Assembly (NCBI RefSeq): GCF_009689005.1
Contig: NZ_AP021879.1
Location: forward strand, 7,069,501-7,133,500
Direction of reading: 5' to 3'
Source: Desulfosarcina ovata subsp. ovata
GTDB taxonomy: Bacteria; Desulfobacterota; Desulfobacteria; Desulfobacterales; Desulfosarcinaceae
Length of the DNA: 64,000 nucleotides
The notes under the pieces were generated by a model. It worked only from the letters and a program-made list of their open reading frames with translations. It made no database searches and was not told the DNA's origin. Below, in pieces: positions 17,934-26,830 of the stretch (positions are counted from its first letter, which is position 1; every line of letters begins with the position of its first letter). A program made the translations under genes and the position numbers.

Positions 17934-18516
17934 CAAAATGATCCCTTCTATAAAAACGGGGTTGTATATATTCTGTTTCTCCCCAGGTAAACCGGGCCTC
18001 GTCGTCACCGTCATAATCGATATCGATTAAAATATAGCCGATGTCCGGGTAGCGTAGAAGAGAAAGCGTAATCAGTGATGGATCAAATGGAGGGCTGAAT
18101 TCGACTTCCAGATGAAGTACCGCCCGGCGACGGGTACCGTGACAGACGATTCGTTCATGCGCGTCCAGCGGGTCGAGGGTTTCGGGTGCATAGACGCTTA
18201 TTTGTAATGCGTCCGGATCCACGCTGACGGACTGGGCATCGATCGTGTAGGTGATTTGTGACAATTGCCTGTCCAACGTAGCGCGATCTTGGAAAACGAG
18301 CCCCATGGCATGATCCAGATCGTCAATCGACCACCAGTTCTCAGCGTTGAACACCGATTCCAACAGATCCGTGTTATCGTACCATGTACTCCCGATATCC
18401 CTGTCCAGGTCGAGTCCCCGGCTTTCGAGCGCTTCTCGCTGCTGCCGATTGACGCGCCCCAGGCAGAGTTCGATGAACGTCCCCTTCCATTGCAGGGACA
18501 ATGTTTTGTTGGGCAT
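17917..18516 (-). CDS. Hypothetical acidic protein, unknown family
   Basis: A 199-residue soluble, acidic protein (WYDNTDLLE, WWSIDDLDHAMG and DIDYDGDDEARFTWG segments) with no signal peptide or membrane segment. AAGGAACG precedes ATG 18516. Not recognised. It is immediately upstream of yqeY and overlaps its start by 17 bp, so the two are probably co-translated. Confidence 0.65.
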   Translation of the reverse strand: MPNKTLSLQWKGTFIELCLGRVNRQQREALESRGLDLDRDIGSTWYDNTDLLESVFNAENWWSIDDLDHAMGLVFQDRATLDRQLSQITYTIDAQSVSVDPDALQISVYAPETLDPLDAHERIVCHGTRRRAVLHLEVEFSPPFDPSLITLSLLRYPDIGYILIDIDYDGDDEARFTWGETEYIQPRFYRRDHFDDTSG

Positions 18517-18707
18517 AATTTTTTTCGTTCCTTACCAATGGGTTCTATCTGTTGGGGGCCACTTTCTCAGTGGGCTTCTGATTTGTCAAGCAAATTGCAG
18601 TATGGATTTAAGATCCTGCATTTATGCATTTTTCCCAATGTGTCAGCTTGCGAAGACGTTTGGGTACAGTTATATTCCAAACCATTAAAAAGTAGTTCTT
18701 ATTTCTT

Positions 18708-18734
18708 TTTTGGGGAAAACACCGTTCCCCAAAA
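18708..18734 (+). promoter_or_regulatory. Perfect inverted repeat upstream of the OmpR-type regulator, candidate operator
   Basis: TTTTGGGGAA (18708-18717) and TTCCCCAAAA (18725-18734) are separated by 7 nt and end 21 nt before the start codon. It could be an operator for autoregulation or an mRNA hairpin. Confidence 0.45.
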
Positions 18735-18755
18735 GCGGACAGCGGAGATGAAACA

Positions 18756-19433
18756 ATGCGTTTATTGCTGGTTGAAGATGATGACAAAATTGCTTCTTTT
18801 GTCCAAAAGGGATTCAAGGCCGAAGGGTTCGCCGTGGACCATGCCAATGATGGCATGGCCGGGTTGGACCTGGCCTTGAGCGAGCCGTACGATGCGGCGG
18901 TGGTAGATGTCATGTTGCCCAAGCTCGACGGCCTCTCCCTGATTGGACGCATGCGTCGGGAAAAAGTGATGACGCCGGTAATCATTCTTAGCGCCAAAGG
19001 GGCCATTGATGACCGGGTCAAGGGGCTTCAAATCGGCGGGGATGACTATCTGAGCAAACCCTTTGCTTTTTCGGAACTGCTGGCCCGGGTTCAGGCCCTG
19101 ATCCGGCGTGCCAGTGGAACCAAAGAGCCGACCCGTCTCTCCTATGGCGATCTGACGGTGGATATGCTGACGCGTGAAGTTCGCCGCGAGGGCAATAAAA
19201 TCGATTTGCAGCCCCTGGAATATTCCCTGCTGGAGTACCTGATGCGCAACGCCGGCCGGGTGGTGTCCAAAACCATGATTATGGAACATGTCTGGGATTA
19301 TCATTTCGATCCTCAGACCAACGTGGTGGAGGCACGGATCTGTCGGCTTCGCGACAAGGTGGACAAGGGCTTTGATGAGAAAATGATTCATACGGTTCGC
19401 GGAGTCGGTTATGTCCTTCGTCAGAACGATTAG
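18756..19433 (+). CDS. OmpR/PhoB-family response regulator (CusR/QseB-like)
   Basis: Receiver domain with acidic pocket (VEDDD), Asp51 (VVDVMLP) and LSKPF, then a winged-helix DNA-binding domain (residues ~125-222) ending TVRGVGYVLR. GGAG precedes ATG 18756. The gene overlaps the downstream HAMP kinase by 23 bp, marking a cognate pair. Similarity to CusR/QseB-type regulators suggests envelope or metal sensing, but no metal-resistance gene adjoins it. Confidence 0.93.
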   Translation: MRLLLVEDDDKIASFVQKGFKAEGFAVDHANDGMAGLDLALSEPYDAAVVDVMLPKLDGLSLIGRMRREKVMTPVIILSAKGAIDDRVKGLQIGGDDYLSKPFAFSELLARVQALIRRASGTKEPTRLSYGDLTVDMLTREVRREGNKIDLQPLEYSLLEYLMRNAGRVVSKTMIMEHVWDYHFDPQTNVVEARICRLRDKVDKGFDEKMIHTVRGVGYVLRQND

Positions 19434-20835
19434 ACTGCCCCGAACATTATCCTTCCGCCTGACCCTTTGGTACGGGCTGATTTTTTCTCTTTCGGCCGGG
19501 GTTGCCTTTCTTTTTTTTTATGTGCTCATCTCTTACCATCTGAGACAGCGCATGGACAGCCAACTATCCGGGAAGATATCCGAGTTCGAGGCGATCTATA
19601 ACCTTCAGGGCCTTGAGGATGTCAAGGCCGCCGCGTTGATCGAATCCCAGGCTGCAGGTGAAAAAAAGATTTTTTTTCGCCTGCTTTATGCCAGTGGCGT
19701 AGCCTTCTCTTCATCCAATATGTCCTACTGGCAGTCCATCGGCATCAACCGGTGGGCCGTACGACGACTGGTGGACGGAAAATCCGCGCGCGTCTATGAG
19801 ACCCTGAATATCCCCAACCGACCGGACCGGGTGCGGATTGCCTATGGTATCATCGGCCGCGGGGTGGTGGTTCAACTGGGCTACTCCATGGAGAGCGATA
19901 CGACCTTTATCGCCATTTTCAAGCGCATTTTTTTAATCACCATGGCCGTATTGATTTTTACGGCGGTGCTTGTGGGCTGGTTTATGGTCCGCCGCGCCAT
20001 CTCCGGGGTGGAGGCCGTCACCCGTACCGCACGCAAAATTTCCGAAACCGATCTCGGTCAGCGGGTACCGGTCATGGCACGCCATGAGGAGATTGACCGA
20101 CTGGCCGTAACCTTCAATCAGATGCTTGATCGTATCGAGAAACTGGTTGTTGGTATCCGTGAGATGGGTGACAATATTGCCCATGATCTGAAAAGTCCGG
20201 TGACACGGATTCGGGGGCTGGCTGAAATGAGTCTTTCCGGCGCATCCGATGCCACGGATGATCTGTCATTGGCGGCAAACACCATCGAGGAATGCGACCG
20301 GTTGCTGGATATGATCAATACCATGCTGATGATTTCCAAAACCGACGCCGGTGCCATGGAGATGCGTCCGTCGCCGGTAAATATTAGCGAGGTCGTTCAA
20401 GGTGCCGTAACGCTTTTTTTACCCCTGGCTGAAGACAAGGGCCTCTTCCTGACTTGTTCGGCCCCGGAATCGGTAATGGTGGCCGGCGATTTGCGCCTGC
20501 TGCAGCGAGCCATAGCCAATCTGGTGGACAATGCCATCAAATATACCCCGTCACCAGGGACGATCGAGATTTATGTGCCTCAAGACAAAAAAAATGTTGA
20601 AAAAATATACATTTTTGTAAAAGATAGCGGGGTCGGTATTGAGGCCGATGATCTGCCCAACATTTTTAACCGCTTTTTCAGATGCGATCAGAGCCGGACA
20701 ACTGGCGGCAGCGGATTGGGATTAAGCCTGGTCAAAGCAGTTGCCCATGCCCATGGCGGCTGGATCGATGTTACCAGTGAGCCCGGAAAGGGAAGCTGTT
20801 TTACACTCTGCCTTCCCTGCTGGAAAAAACCTTGA
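19411..20835 (+). CDS. Membrane sensor histidine kinase (CusS/QseC-like)
   Basis: Two membrane segments (residues ~18-42 and ~173-193) flank a ~130-residue periplasmic domain. A HAMP domain follows (~193-245), then HisKA with His258 (DNIAHDLKSPV), N box (NLVDNAIKYTP), G1 (DSGVGIEADD) and GGSGLGLSLV. Layout and length match heavy-metal or QseC-type kinases. Start ATG 19411 lies inside the regulator gene. The signal is unknown. Confidence 0.92.
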   Translation: MSFVRTIRLPRTLSFRLTLWYGLIFSLSAGVAFLFFYVLISYHLRQRMDSQLSGKISEFEAIYNLQGLEDVKAAALIESQAAGEKKIFFRLLYASGVAFSSSNMSYWQSIGINRWAVRRLVDGKSARVYETLNIPNRPDRVRIAYGIIGRGVVVQLGYSMESDTTFIAIFKRIFLITMAVLIFTAVLVGWFMVRRAISGVEAVTRTARKISETDLGQRVPVMARHEEIDRLAVTFNQMLDRIEKLVVGIREMGDNIAHDLKSPVTRIRGLAEMSLSGASDATDDLSLAANTIEECDRLLDMINTMLMISKTDAGAMEMRPSPVNISEVVQGAVTLFLPLAEDKGLFLTCSAPESVMVAGDLRLLQRAIANLVDNAIKYTPSPGTIEIYVPQDKKNVEKIYIFVKDSGVGIEADDLPNIFNRFFRCDQSRTTGGSGLGLSLVKAVAHAHGGWIDVTSEPGKGSCFTLCLPCWKKP

Positions 20836-20889
20836 CAACCATCCACGGCCCATGGTGCTGTGAATGAAAATACTGCCAATATAGAGTTT

Positions 20890-20976
20890 AAGATAATGTT
20901 TTTGGCAAGGCCAGAGGGAGGAAGCTGTATAGGTCATACCGCGACGACCGATAACGCAGCCCAAAAACATTATCTT
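20890..20976. repeat. 87-bp palindromic element with perfect 16-bp arms
   Basis: AAGATAATGTTTTTGG (20890-20905) and its exact complement CCAAAAACATTATCTT (20961-20976) enclose a GC-rich core containing ATAGGTCATACCGCG. It lies between two kinase genes. Mobile palindromic element, terminator or structured RNA are all possible; no target duplication was found. Confidence 0.5.
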
Positions 20977-21119
20977 GAATGCTATAGCTTGCCTCGGATT
21001 GGGTCCTGTCCAGTCAATGGTCGACGGGGCCATTTCCATTCGCGTTTTTTGAATACACGTCTTGACCCTGTGCCTGATTTGCCCGATTTCAGATCGATTT
21101 GACATTGCAACGGAGAACA

Positions 21120-23474
21120 ATGAATTTTACTCAGAATAAAGTTGATGTCGCCATCCCTTACAGTCGGCTGCGCGTCAGTTTGAATCCGGTCACTTTGGTG
21201 TTCACGGGGGACCACCAACCTCTGGAGAAACCGTTTCGAGCGGCCTATTTCGCCAATTCGCTGGATCATGTGAGGCGGTGTAAACTTTACGCAATTCTTT
21301 TTTTCAGCATTTTCGGCATTCTTGACGCCTATGTGTTTCCGGATCAGAAGTTTGAATTGTGGTTTATCCGGTATCTGCTGGTCTGTCCCGTATTTGTCGC
21401 CGGATTGATTTTTTCCTACACCCGGATTTACCAGCGCTTATGGCAACCGATCAATGCCCTCTATATTATTGCAACCGGTTTTGCCTATGTGGCCATGGTG
21501 GTGATTACCCCGACGCCAGAGTCCTTTTTTTATGGGGTGGGAACCATTTTCTGTGTGTTTTTTGGATACACCTTTATTCATGCCCGGTTTATTACCGCTT
21601 CCATTGCAGGTCTGCTGGTGATCGCCGGCTATCAGGCTGCATTGATTCTGTTGCTGGACGCCAGTGCCGTGGTGCAATTGATATCCGGTGCCCATTTTTT
21701 TGGTATTAACTGTCTGGGGATGCTCATTTGCTATTCCATTGAAACCCAGCAGCGCAAAAGCTTTTACCTCAACTATTTGTTGAACAAGGAGAAGGAAAAA
21801 ACCGAGGATATCAACCGCAACCTGGAAAAACGGGTTGAGGAGCGTACCGAGGCACTTCAGCAGATCAATCAGGATCTGAACCGGGAAATCCTTGAACGGA
21901 AACAGGCCGAACAGCGGGTTCGCAGCAGTCATGAACAGCTTGAATCGATCATCGACAGCATTGATGCCAATATCTTTGTGACCGACATCAAGACCAGCGG
22001 AATCTTGCTGGCCAACCGGCACATGAAACAGACGTTCGGCGAGGATATTGTGGGCCAGCCCTGTTATGCGGTGGTCCAAGGACGGGATCAATCCTGCGGC
22101 CGTTGTAAAAATCAGTTTTTGCTGAATGAAGACGGCAATTCAACGGAACACCACTCCTGGGAGGAGAAAAACCCCATTAACGGTCGCTGGTACATCGTTT
22201 ATGCCCGGGCCATCGTCTGGGAGGACGGCCGTCTGGTCCAGCTCCAGATTTCAACGGACATTACCGCAATGAAAGAGATGGAAGCCCGTCTTCAGCGAGC
22301 CAGCAAAATGGAGGCCATTGGCACGCTGGCCGGGGGCGTTGCGCATGATTTGAACAACATTCTGTCGGGCTTGGTTGGCTACCCGGAGCTTTTGCTCATG
22401 GATATGCCCAAAGACAGCGAACTGTATGTTATCATTGATACGATAAAGAAGTCCGGTGAAAAAGCGGCCGCCATTGTACAGGACCTGTTGACCTTGGCAC
22501 GGCGCGGCGTTGCCGTTACCGATGTGATTCAGCCGAACCGGATCGTTCGGGATTATCTTGGTAGCCCGGAATTGGCCCGCCTCAAATCGGTTCATCCCCA
22601 GGTTGTGATCTGCTCAGCATTGCCAACGGCGGTATTCAACATTGTCGGATCGACTGTTCATCTTGGTAAAAGCATCATGAACCTGGTAACCAATGCGGCT
22701 GAGGCTATGCCCCATGGTGGAGAAGTCTCCCTGAGCACGGAAAACTGTTATCTGGACCGTCCGTTGCATGGGTTTGAGACGGTTCCCGAGGGCGAATATG
22801 TGCGACTGCGGGTGGCTGACACGGGCATCGGGATTGCAGCCCAGGACCTGGAACGGATTTTCGAGCCTTTTTACACCAAAAAGAAAATGGGACGCAGCGG
22901 TACCGGTTTGGGGATGGCCGTGGTCTGGGGGACGGTCAAAGACCATGGCGGTTATATCGATGCGCGCAGCATCGAGGGGCAGGGGACCATTTTCGATCTT
23001 TATTTCCCCATTACCCGAAAGAGTCTGGAGACCGAGGATACTGTCGTACCCATCGAACAATACATGGGAAACAAAGAGATGGTGCTTGTGGTCGACGATA
23101 TCAAAGAACAGCGTGACCTGGCGTCGTTTATGCTGAAGCGGCTGAATTACCGGGTGGCTACGGTTGCCAGTGGCGCGGACGCGATTGATTATATTCGGAA
23201 GCAACCGGTGGATATTCTGATTTTGGATATGATTATGGACCCGGATATGGATGGGTTGGAGACCTATCGTCAGATTCTTCGTGTCGTGCCCGGCCAGAAA
23301 GCGATTATTGCCAGCGGTTTTTCCGAGTCCGAACGGGTTTTGGAGGCCCAGCAGCTTGGTGCGGGGCCATACATCCGGAAACCGTATCGCATGGAACAGA
23401 TCGGCCTGGCACTTAAGGAACAGATGTTGTCAGATCCCACCGGTAAATTATTCGATGCCTCGAGTTCCGGTTGA
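21120..23474 (+). CDS. Membrane hybrid histidine kinase (MASE-like TM, PAS, HK, receiver)
   Basis: About six hydrophobic segments (residues ~53-205) form a membrane sensor region, followed by a coiled coil (~222-275) and a PAS domain with C-x10-C-x2-C (Cys315, Cys326, Cys329). HisKA (His409, GGVAHDLNNIL) and HATPase (FEPFYTKKKMGRSGTGLGM) follow, then a C-terminal receiver with Asp in LILDMIMDPDMDG and IRKPYRME. The start at ATG 21120 is supported by CGGAGAA upstream; the frame extends to a TTG at 21099. No separate output regulator adjoins it. Confidence 0.9.
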   Translation: MNFTQNKVDVAIPYSRLRVSLNPVTLVFTGDHQPLEKPFRAAYFANSLDHVRRCKLYAILFFSIFGILDAYVFPDQKFELWFIRYLLVCPVFVAGLIFSYTRIYQRLWQPINALYIIATGFAYVAMVVITPTPESFFYGVGTIFCVFFGYTFIHARFITASIAGLLVIAGYQAALILLLDASAVVQLISGAHFFGINCLGMLICYSIETQQRKSFYLNYLLNKEKEKTEDINRNLEKRVEERTEALQQINQDLNREILERKQAEQRVRSSHEQLESIIDSIDANIFVTDIKTSGILLANRHMKQTFGEDIVGQPCYAVVQGRDQSCGRCKNQFLLNEDGNSTEHHSWEEKNPINGRWYIVYARAIVWEDGRLVQLQISTDITAMKEMEARLQRASKMEAIGTLAGGVAHDLNNILSGLVGYPELLLMDMPKDSELYVIIDTIKKSGEKAAAIVQDLLTLARRGVAVTDVIQPNRIVRDYLGSPELARLKSVHPQVVICSALPTAVFNIVGSTVHLGKSIMNLVTNAAEAMPHGGEVSLSTENCYLDRPLHGFETVPEGEYVRLRVADTGIGIAAQDLERIFEPFYTKKKMGRSGTGLGMAVVWGTVKDHGGYIDARSIEGQGTIFDLYFPITRKSLETEDTVVPIEQYMGNKEMVLVVDDIKEQRDLASFMLKRLNYRVATVASGADAIDYIRKQPVDILILDMIMDPDMDGLETYRQILRVVPGQKAIIASGFSESERVLEAQQLGAGPYIRKPYRMEQIGLALKEQMLSDPTGKLFDASSSG

Positions 23475-23609
23475 TACGAGGAATCCACCCCTTTTCGCCA
23501 CAACCGATTGAATGGGCCGAATGCCCCCCCCTCAATATTACCGTTTGGTAATCGTTCCGTCATCTTATCGTAACTGATCAGGATTATGATACGGAAACAA
23601 ATTAATTGG

Positions 23610-23638
23610 TTTGTGTCATTCGTTTTGTAAAATATAAT
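23610..23638 (+). promoter_or_regulatory. Possible sigma70-type promoter for the DegQ-like protease
   Basis: TATAAT at 23633-23638 is 17 nt downstream of TTTGTG (23610-23615), in an AT-rich stretch 26 nt before the start codon. The -10 is good and the -35 weak. Confidence 0.35.
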
Positions 23639-23663
23639 ATGTTAATGTTCAAGGAGGCCGGTG

Positions 23664-25106
23664 ATGATCAAATCCAAAAGGAAGTCAATTGCAATCAGAG
23701 TTCTACCATTGGTTGTTGCCCTCGCCATGATTTCATGGAACACATTGCTCTCTGCCGGGAATGTTTACGCATTTTCGGCGCCAGAAAGTTTCAGCCAACT
23801 CGCCGAAAGCGCCAAGCCCGGTGTGGTGAATATCCGGACCGTGAAAACCATTAAGGGCGGTAGCCCGGTTTTCCGGCATTTTTTTGGCAGTCCCTTTGGT
23901 AACAAACGCAACCCGTTTGATGAGTTTTTTGGGCCGTTTCAGGGAAACGGCCAACAGCGGGATTTCAAACAGCGCAGTCTGGGGTCTGGTTTTCTTATTG
24001 ACAAAGACGGGTACATCGTTACCAACAATCATGTGATTGAGGATGCGGATCAGATCAAGGTCATCCTGGCCGACGATAAGGAGTTCGATGCCGAGTTGGT
24101 CGGGCGGGACTCGAAAACAGACCTGGCCCTGATCCATATCAAAGGCGCTAAAAATCTCGATCCCCTGGAACTGGGAGATTCGGACGACCTGAAAGTCGGC
24201 ACCTGGGTGGTCGCCATCGGCAGCCCGTTTGGTCTGGAGCAGACCGTTACGGCCGGGATTGTCAGCGCCAAAGGCCGTATCATCGGATCGGGTCCGTACG
24301 ATGATTTTATCCAGACCGACGCTTCCATCAATCCGGGGAATAGTGGTGGACCACTGCTCAACATGGATGGCGAAGTGGTGGGCATCAATACTGCCATCAT
24401 CGCCAGCGGCCAGGGAATCGGATTTGCCATCCCCATCAACTTGGCCAGGGGGATTATCGACCAACTGAAAGACAAAGGGGAAGTCACCCGCGGCTGGCTG
24501 GGGGTGGGGATCCAGGATTTGACGCCTGAACTGGCCGAATACTATGGGCTCAAGGCGAAAGAGGGCGTGCTGGTGACCCAGGTCTTTGATGGGGATCCGG
24601 CCGGCAAGGCCGGCATCCAGGTGAATGACGTTATCCTCTCGGTGGATGGCAAGCGTGTTGCCACCGGCCGGGAACTTTCCTCGGTGATTGCCAATACGGC
24701 GGTGGGCCACAAGACAGCTATCGAATTGATCCGCGACGGCCGTCCCAAATCCCTGACCGTGACCCTGGCCAAACGGGACGACGATGACAAGGGGTTGACA
24801 ACCCAGAGCCGTGACAGCGAGGAGATGGGAATCGACGTGACCGATCTGGATTCTGATCTTGCCCGGCGGTTCGGTATCGATGGTAAAGAGAACGGCGTGC
24901 TGGTCACCGATATCAAGGAAGACAGCCTGGCTCAAGAGGCCGATATCAGGCCGGGTGACATTATCAAAGAGATCAACCGCGCTGTTGTCAAAGACCGCAA
25001 CGATTTTATCGACCTGATGAAAAAGAACAAAGACAAGGCATCCATCCAACTGCTGATCAAGCGGCGTAATGCGGGGTATCTGGTGGTCAAGATCGAACGC
25101 AAATAA
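23664..25106 (+). CDS. degQ: DegP/DegQ (Do/HtrA) periplasmic serine protease
   Basis: A signal peptide (residues 1-36, cleavage after VYA) leads a trypsin-like domain with the full triad: His123 (TNNHVIED), Asp153 (SKTDLALI) and Ser227 (NPGNSGGPL). Two PDZ domains follow (~265-355 and ~380-478). It degrades or chaperones misfolded envelope proteins. Start ATG 23664 has AAGGAGG at 6 nt; the in-frame GTG at 23661 is too close. Length (480 residues) is typical. Single-gene unit, followed by the candidate RNA at 25224. Confidence 0.95.
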   Translation: MIKSKRKSIAIRVLPLVVALAMISWNTLLSAGNVYAFSAPESFSQLAESAKPGVVNIRTVKTIKGGSPVFRHFFGSPFGNKRNPFDEFFGPFQGNGQQRDFKQRSLGSGFLIDKDGYIVTNNHVIEDADQIKVILADDKEFDAELVGRDSKTDLALIHIKGAKNLDPLELGDSDDLKVGTWVVAIGSPFGLEQTVTAGIVSAKGRIIGSGPYDDFIQTDASINPGNSGGPLLNMDGEVVGINTAIIASGQGIGFAIPINLARGIIDQLKDKGEVTRGWLGVGIQDLTPELAEYYGLKAKEGVLVTQVFDGDPAGKAGIQVNDVILSVDGKRVATGRELSSVIANTAVGHKTAIELIRDGRPKSLTVTLAKRDDDDKGLTTQSRDSEEMGIDVTDLDSDLARRFGIDGKENGVLVTDIKEDSLAQEADIRPGDIIKEINRAVVKDRNDFIDLMKKNKDKASIQLLIKRRNAGYLVVKIERK

Positions 25107-25223
25107 CAATCGGCGGTAATTACCGGCAATGCGACCGGACCGCCGGCCCTTTGTATTCATCGGGAACCCGGAAACCCGGCGTGTTTCTTCTATTGCAATT
25201 ATCAGATCTTTAGCTATTGTATA

Positions 25224-25350
25224 GGAGAGCTGGTGGAGTCATATCCCTTGTGGAGCGTTAAAGGACGTGGAACACCCTTTAACCCGGTTTTGGGTCCCTA
25301 CAAAGGCCGCCCGGCCTTCCCATAAACCTTTGGCTCCACCAGCTTTTTTT
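25224..25350 (+). ncRNA. Candidate structured small RNA with terminal stem and U-tract
   Basis: An 11-bp perfect closing stem (AGCTGGTGGAG 25228-25238 with CTCCACCAGCT 25334-25344) runs directly into a T7 tract (25344-25350), as in an intrinsic terminator. Inside are GTTAAAGG/CCTTTAAC (25257-25264 with 25276-25283, 11-nt loop) and AAGGCC/GGCCTT (25303-25308 with 25313-25318, GCCC loop). Upstream, TTGCAA and TATTGT about 16 nt apart could be a promoter. No ORF or RBS is inside. It could instead be an elaborate degQ terminator. Not a known RNA that I can name. Confidence 0.5.
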
Positions 25351-25382
25351 AGCTTCAGTTTTGCTGCAGAGCCAATTTGTGG

Positions 25383-26015
25383 TCAGCAGATCAGGACCAT
25401 TCCGGCAATGGATCCCGTGGGGCCATCGTCGGAATGGTTGTTGTCCCCGATGCGGTGCTGCGGCCATCCCAGGGCAGCCATCAATCCGAACACATCGATT
25501 CCATATCCGCTCATGGAGGGCCTGGCCTCGGCCGGGTAGCGGCAGGGTTCATTTTCCTGAACCACCCGGCACGATGGATGGTCCGTGCAGAACAGTTCTT
25601 TGCAGGACCCGCCGGCGAACGCGCAGGCATCTTTGCATCCCCGGGCAACGGCGGCCTGTTCGATGGTCGCCGCGATCCGATGCAGCGTCCTGAAAATGTC
25701 CGGCCTTGCCGCCCCCATCAGATCCGCTGCCCGTACATCGATTTTGAAAACAATCGCATGCTCAAACCGGGTCAGTTGCTCCCGGAAGCGTTGGGGACCG
25801 CCAACATGGGGGGGACAGCTGGCGGCCAGGCCATAATTGGGGCATCCCGGTGGCTTGCACAGGTCGGCCAGGTGGTCTTTCACCGGTATCGACGGACACC
25901 GGATGACGGCGGCGGCGCTGGCGCCATGATCGTATGCCAGCTGTGTCAGCGCTTTTAACAGGTTCGATATATTTTGCGGCGGATGGTCGATTCCGGTGGT
26001 GGCTTGTGTTTTCAT
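25383..26015 (-). CDS. DUF2284 predicted metal-binding protein
   Basis: A Cys-rich soluble protein of ~210 residues. The cysteine clusters typical of DUF2284 are visible: CKPPGCPNYG...SCPPH, then a CKDACAFAGGSCKELFC segment and a CRYPAEARPSM motif. These likely bind an iron-sulfur cluster or metal. The family is common in anaerobes and methanogens, without an assigned reaction. Start set at ATG 26015; RBS is weak, and the frame extends to 26063. It lies 16 nt downstream of the TrpR-like gene. Confidence 0.85.
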   Translation of the reverse strand: MKTQATTGIDHPPQNISNLLKALTQLAYDHGASAAAVIRCPSIPVKDHLADLCKPPGCPNYGLAASCPPHVGGPQRFREQLTRFEHAIVFKIDVRAADLMGAARPDIFRTLHRIAATIEQAAVARGCKDACAFAGGSCKELFCTDHPSCRVVQENEPCRYPAEARPSMSGYGIDVFGLMAALGWPQHRIGDNNHSDDGPTGSIAGMVLIC

Positions 26016-26031
26016 TGATGGAGGCGTCGTT

Positions 26032-26319
26032 TCAACTCGGTTTGCGGGATTGATACAGCTCATCCAGTATTTTTTTCAGGTAACTGCCCCGGGTTTTGAG
26101 AATCTTTGACCCACGGGTGATCTTGCAAAGACTGATTTTGTGCTCAGCGGCAATTTTGCGCTGGGTTTTGCCTTCGTAAAGATCTTTGAGCAACTGCCAG
26201 CGCAGACTCAGGGTATTGATCTCGTTGGCCGTGAATATTTCCCGGAACAGCACTTCCATTTTGTTGCGGTCGGTGGTGCGGGCAAAGATTTCGATGAGTT
26301 CGTCGGTTGTGTCGTCCAT
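26032..26319 (-). CDS. TrpR-family DNA-binding protein (YerC/TrpR-like)
   Basis: A 95-residue helical protein. IFTANEINTLSLRWQLLKDL followed by GKTQRKIAAEHKIS and ITRGSKIL match the helix-turn-helix core of the Trp repressor superfamily, where ITRGSN is the recognition helix. The start at ATG 26319 is chosen by family length; the upstream frame to 26514 is low complexity. No trp biosynthesis gene is nearby, so it probably does not sense tryptophan for trp control. It may regulate itself or the adjacent DUF2284 gene. Confidence 0.8.
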   Translation of the reverse strand: MDDTTDELIEIFARTTDRNKMEVLFREIFTANEINTLSLRWQLLKDLYEGKTQRKIAAEHKISLCKITRGSKILKTRGSYLKKILDELYQSRKPS

Positions 26320-26447
26320 GGGGCTGGTCTTGTTGGCTGAAAAACCGAGTTCCGGTTTCAACCCTTTGACGTTATAAGGAAAAAGGGCTTGCTTTTTTAT
26401 TGTGCCTAGGAACATAGATAAAAGCCGGAGGAAAAGAAAGGAAAAAA

Positions 26448-26830
26448 ATGATGAAAACGATATCCGCAGGTTTGGTGTTTCTGCTGGTTTAAATGATGGC
26501 AATGGTGGCCACACCGCTTTTTGCCGCTTCGCCCATGCTCAAAGGATTGTCCGGTGATTTACAGTGCCGTTACCGATCCGGTGGGTGCGGGCCTGATCCG
26601 CTCCACCGCGTCGGGTGAGAAAAACGTCACCGGCATTTCGGATATGACCCCGGTCAAGGCTCAGATCGAACTGCTCAATTTGTCGGTATGAAGTGGGCCT
26701 TCAGGACTACATCGATGCCCGGTCCGAGGGGGATATTCTGATTGTGCTGCACCAGATGGGCAATCACGGTGAATCCCTGCACGCCACCATGCGGGTGACC
26801 GTGGTCATCGGCGATCCCGGCGGGCCGCTG
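26448..26830 (+). pseudogene. Decayed secreted-protein gene with phosphoethanolamine-transferase-like fragment
   Basis: AAGGAAAAAA precedes ATG 26448, which begins a signal peptide (MMKTISAGLVFLLV) broken by TAA at 26490-26492; the same frame resumes as MMAMVATPLFAA. Later pieces are spread over other frames, ending with DYIDARSEGDILIVLHQMGNHG (~26703-26770), close to the sulfatase-fold motif of EptA-like phosphoethanolamine transferases. At least one stop and two frame changes are needed, so this is a remnant, possibly of two fused genes. It overlaps the 3' end of the minus-strand gene at 26764-27477. Confidence 0.6.
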
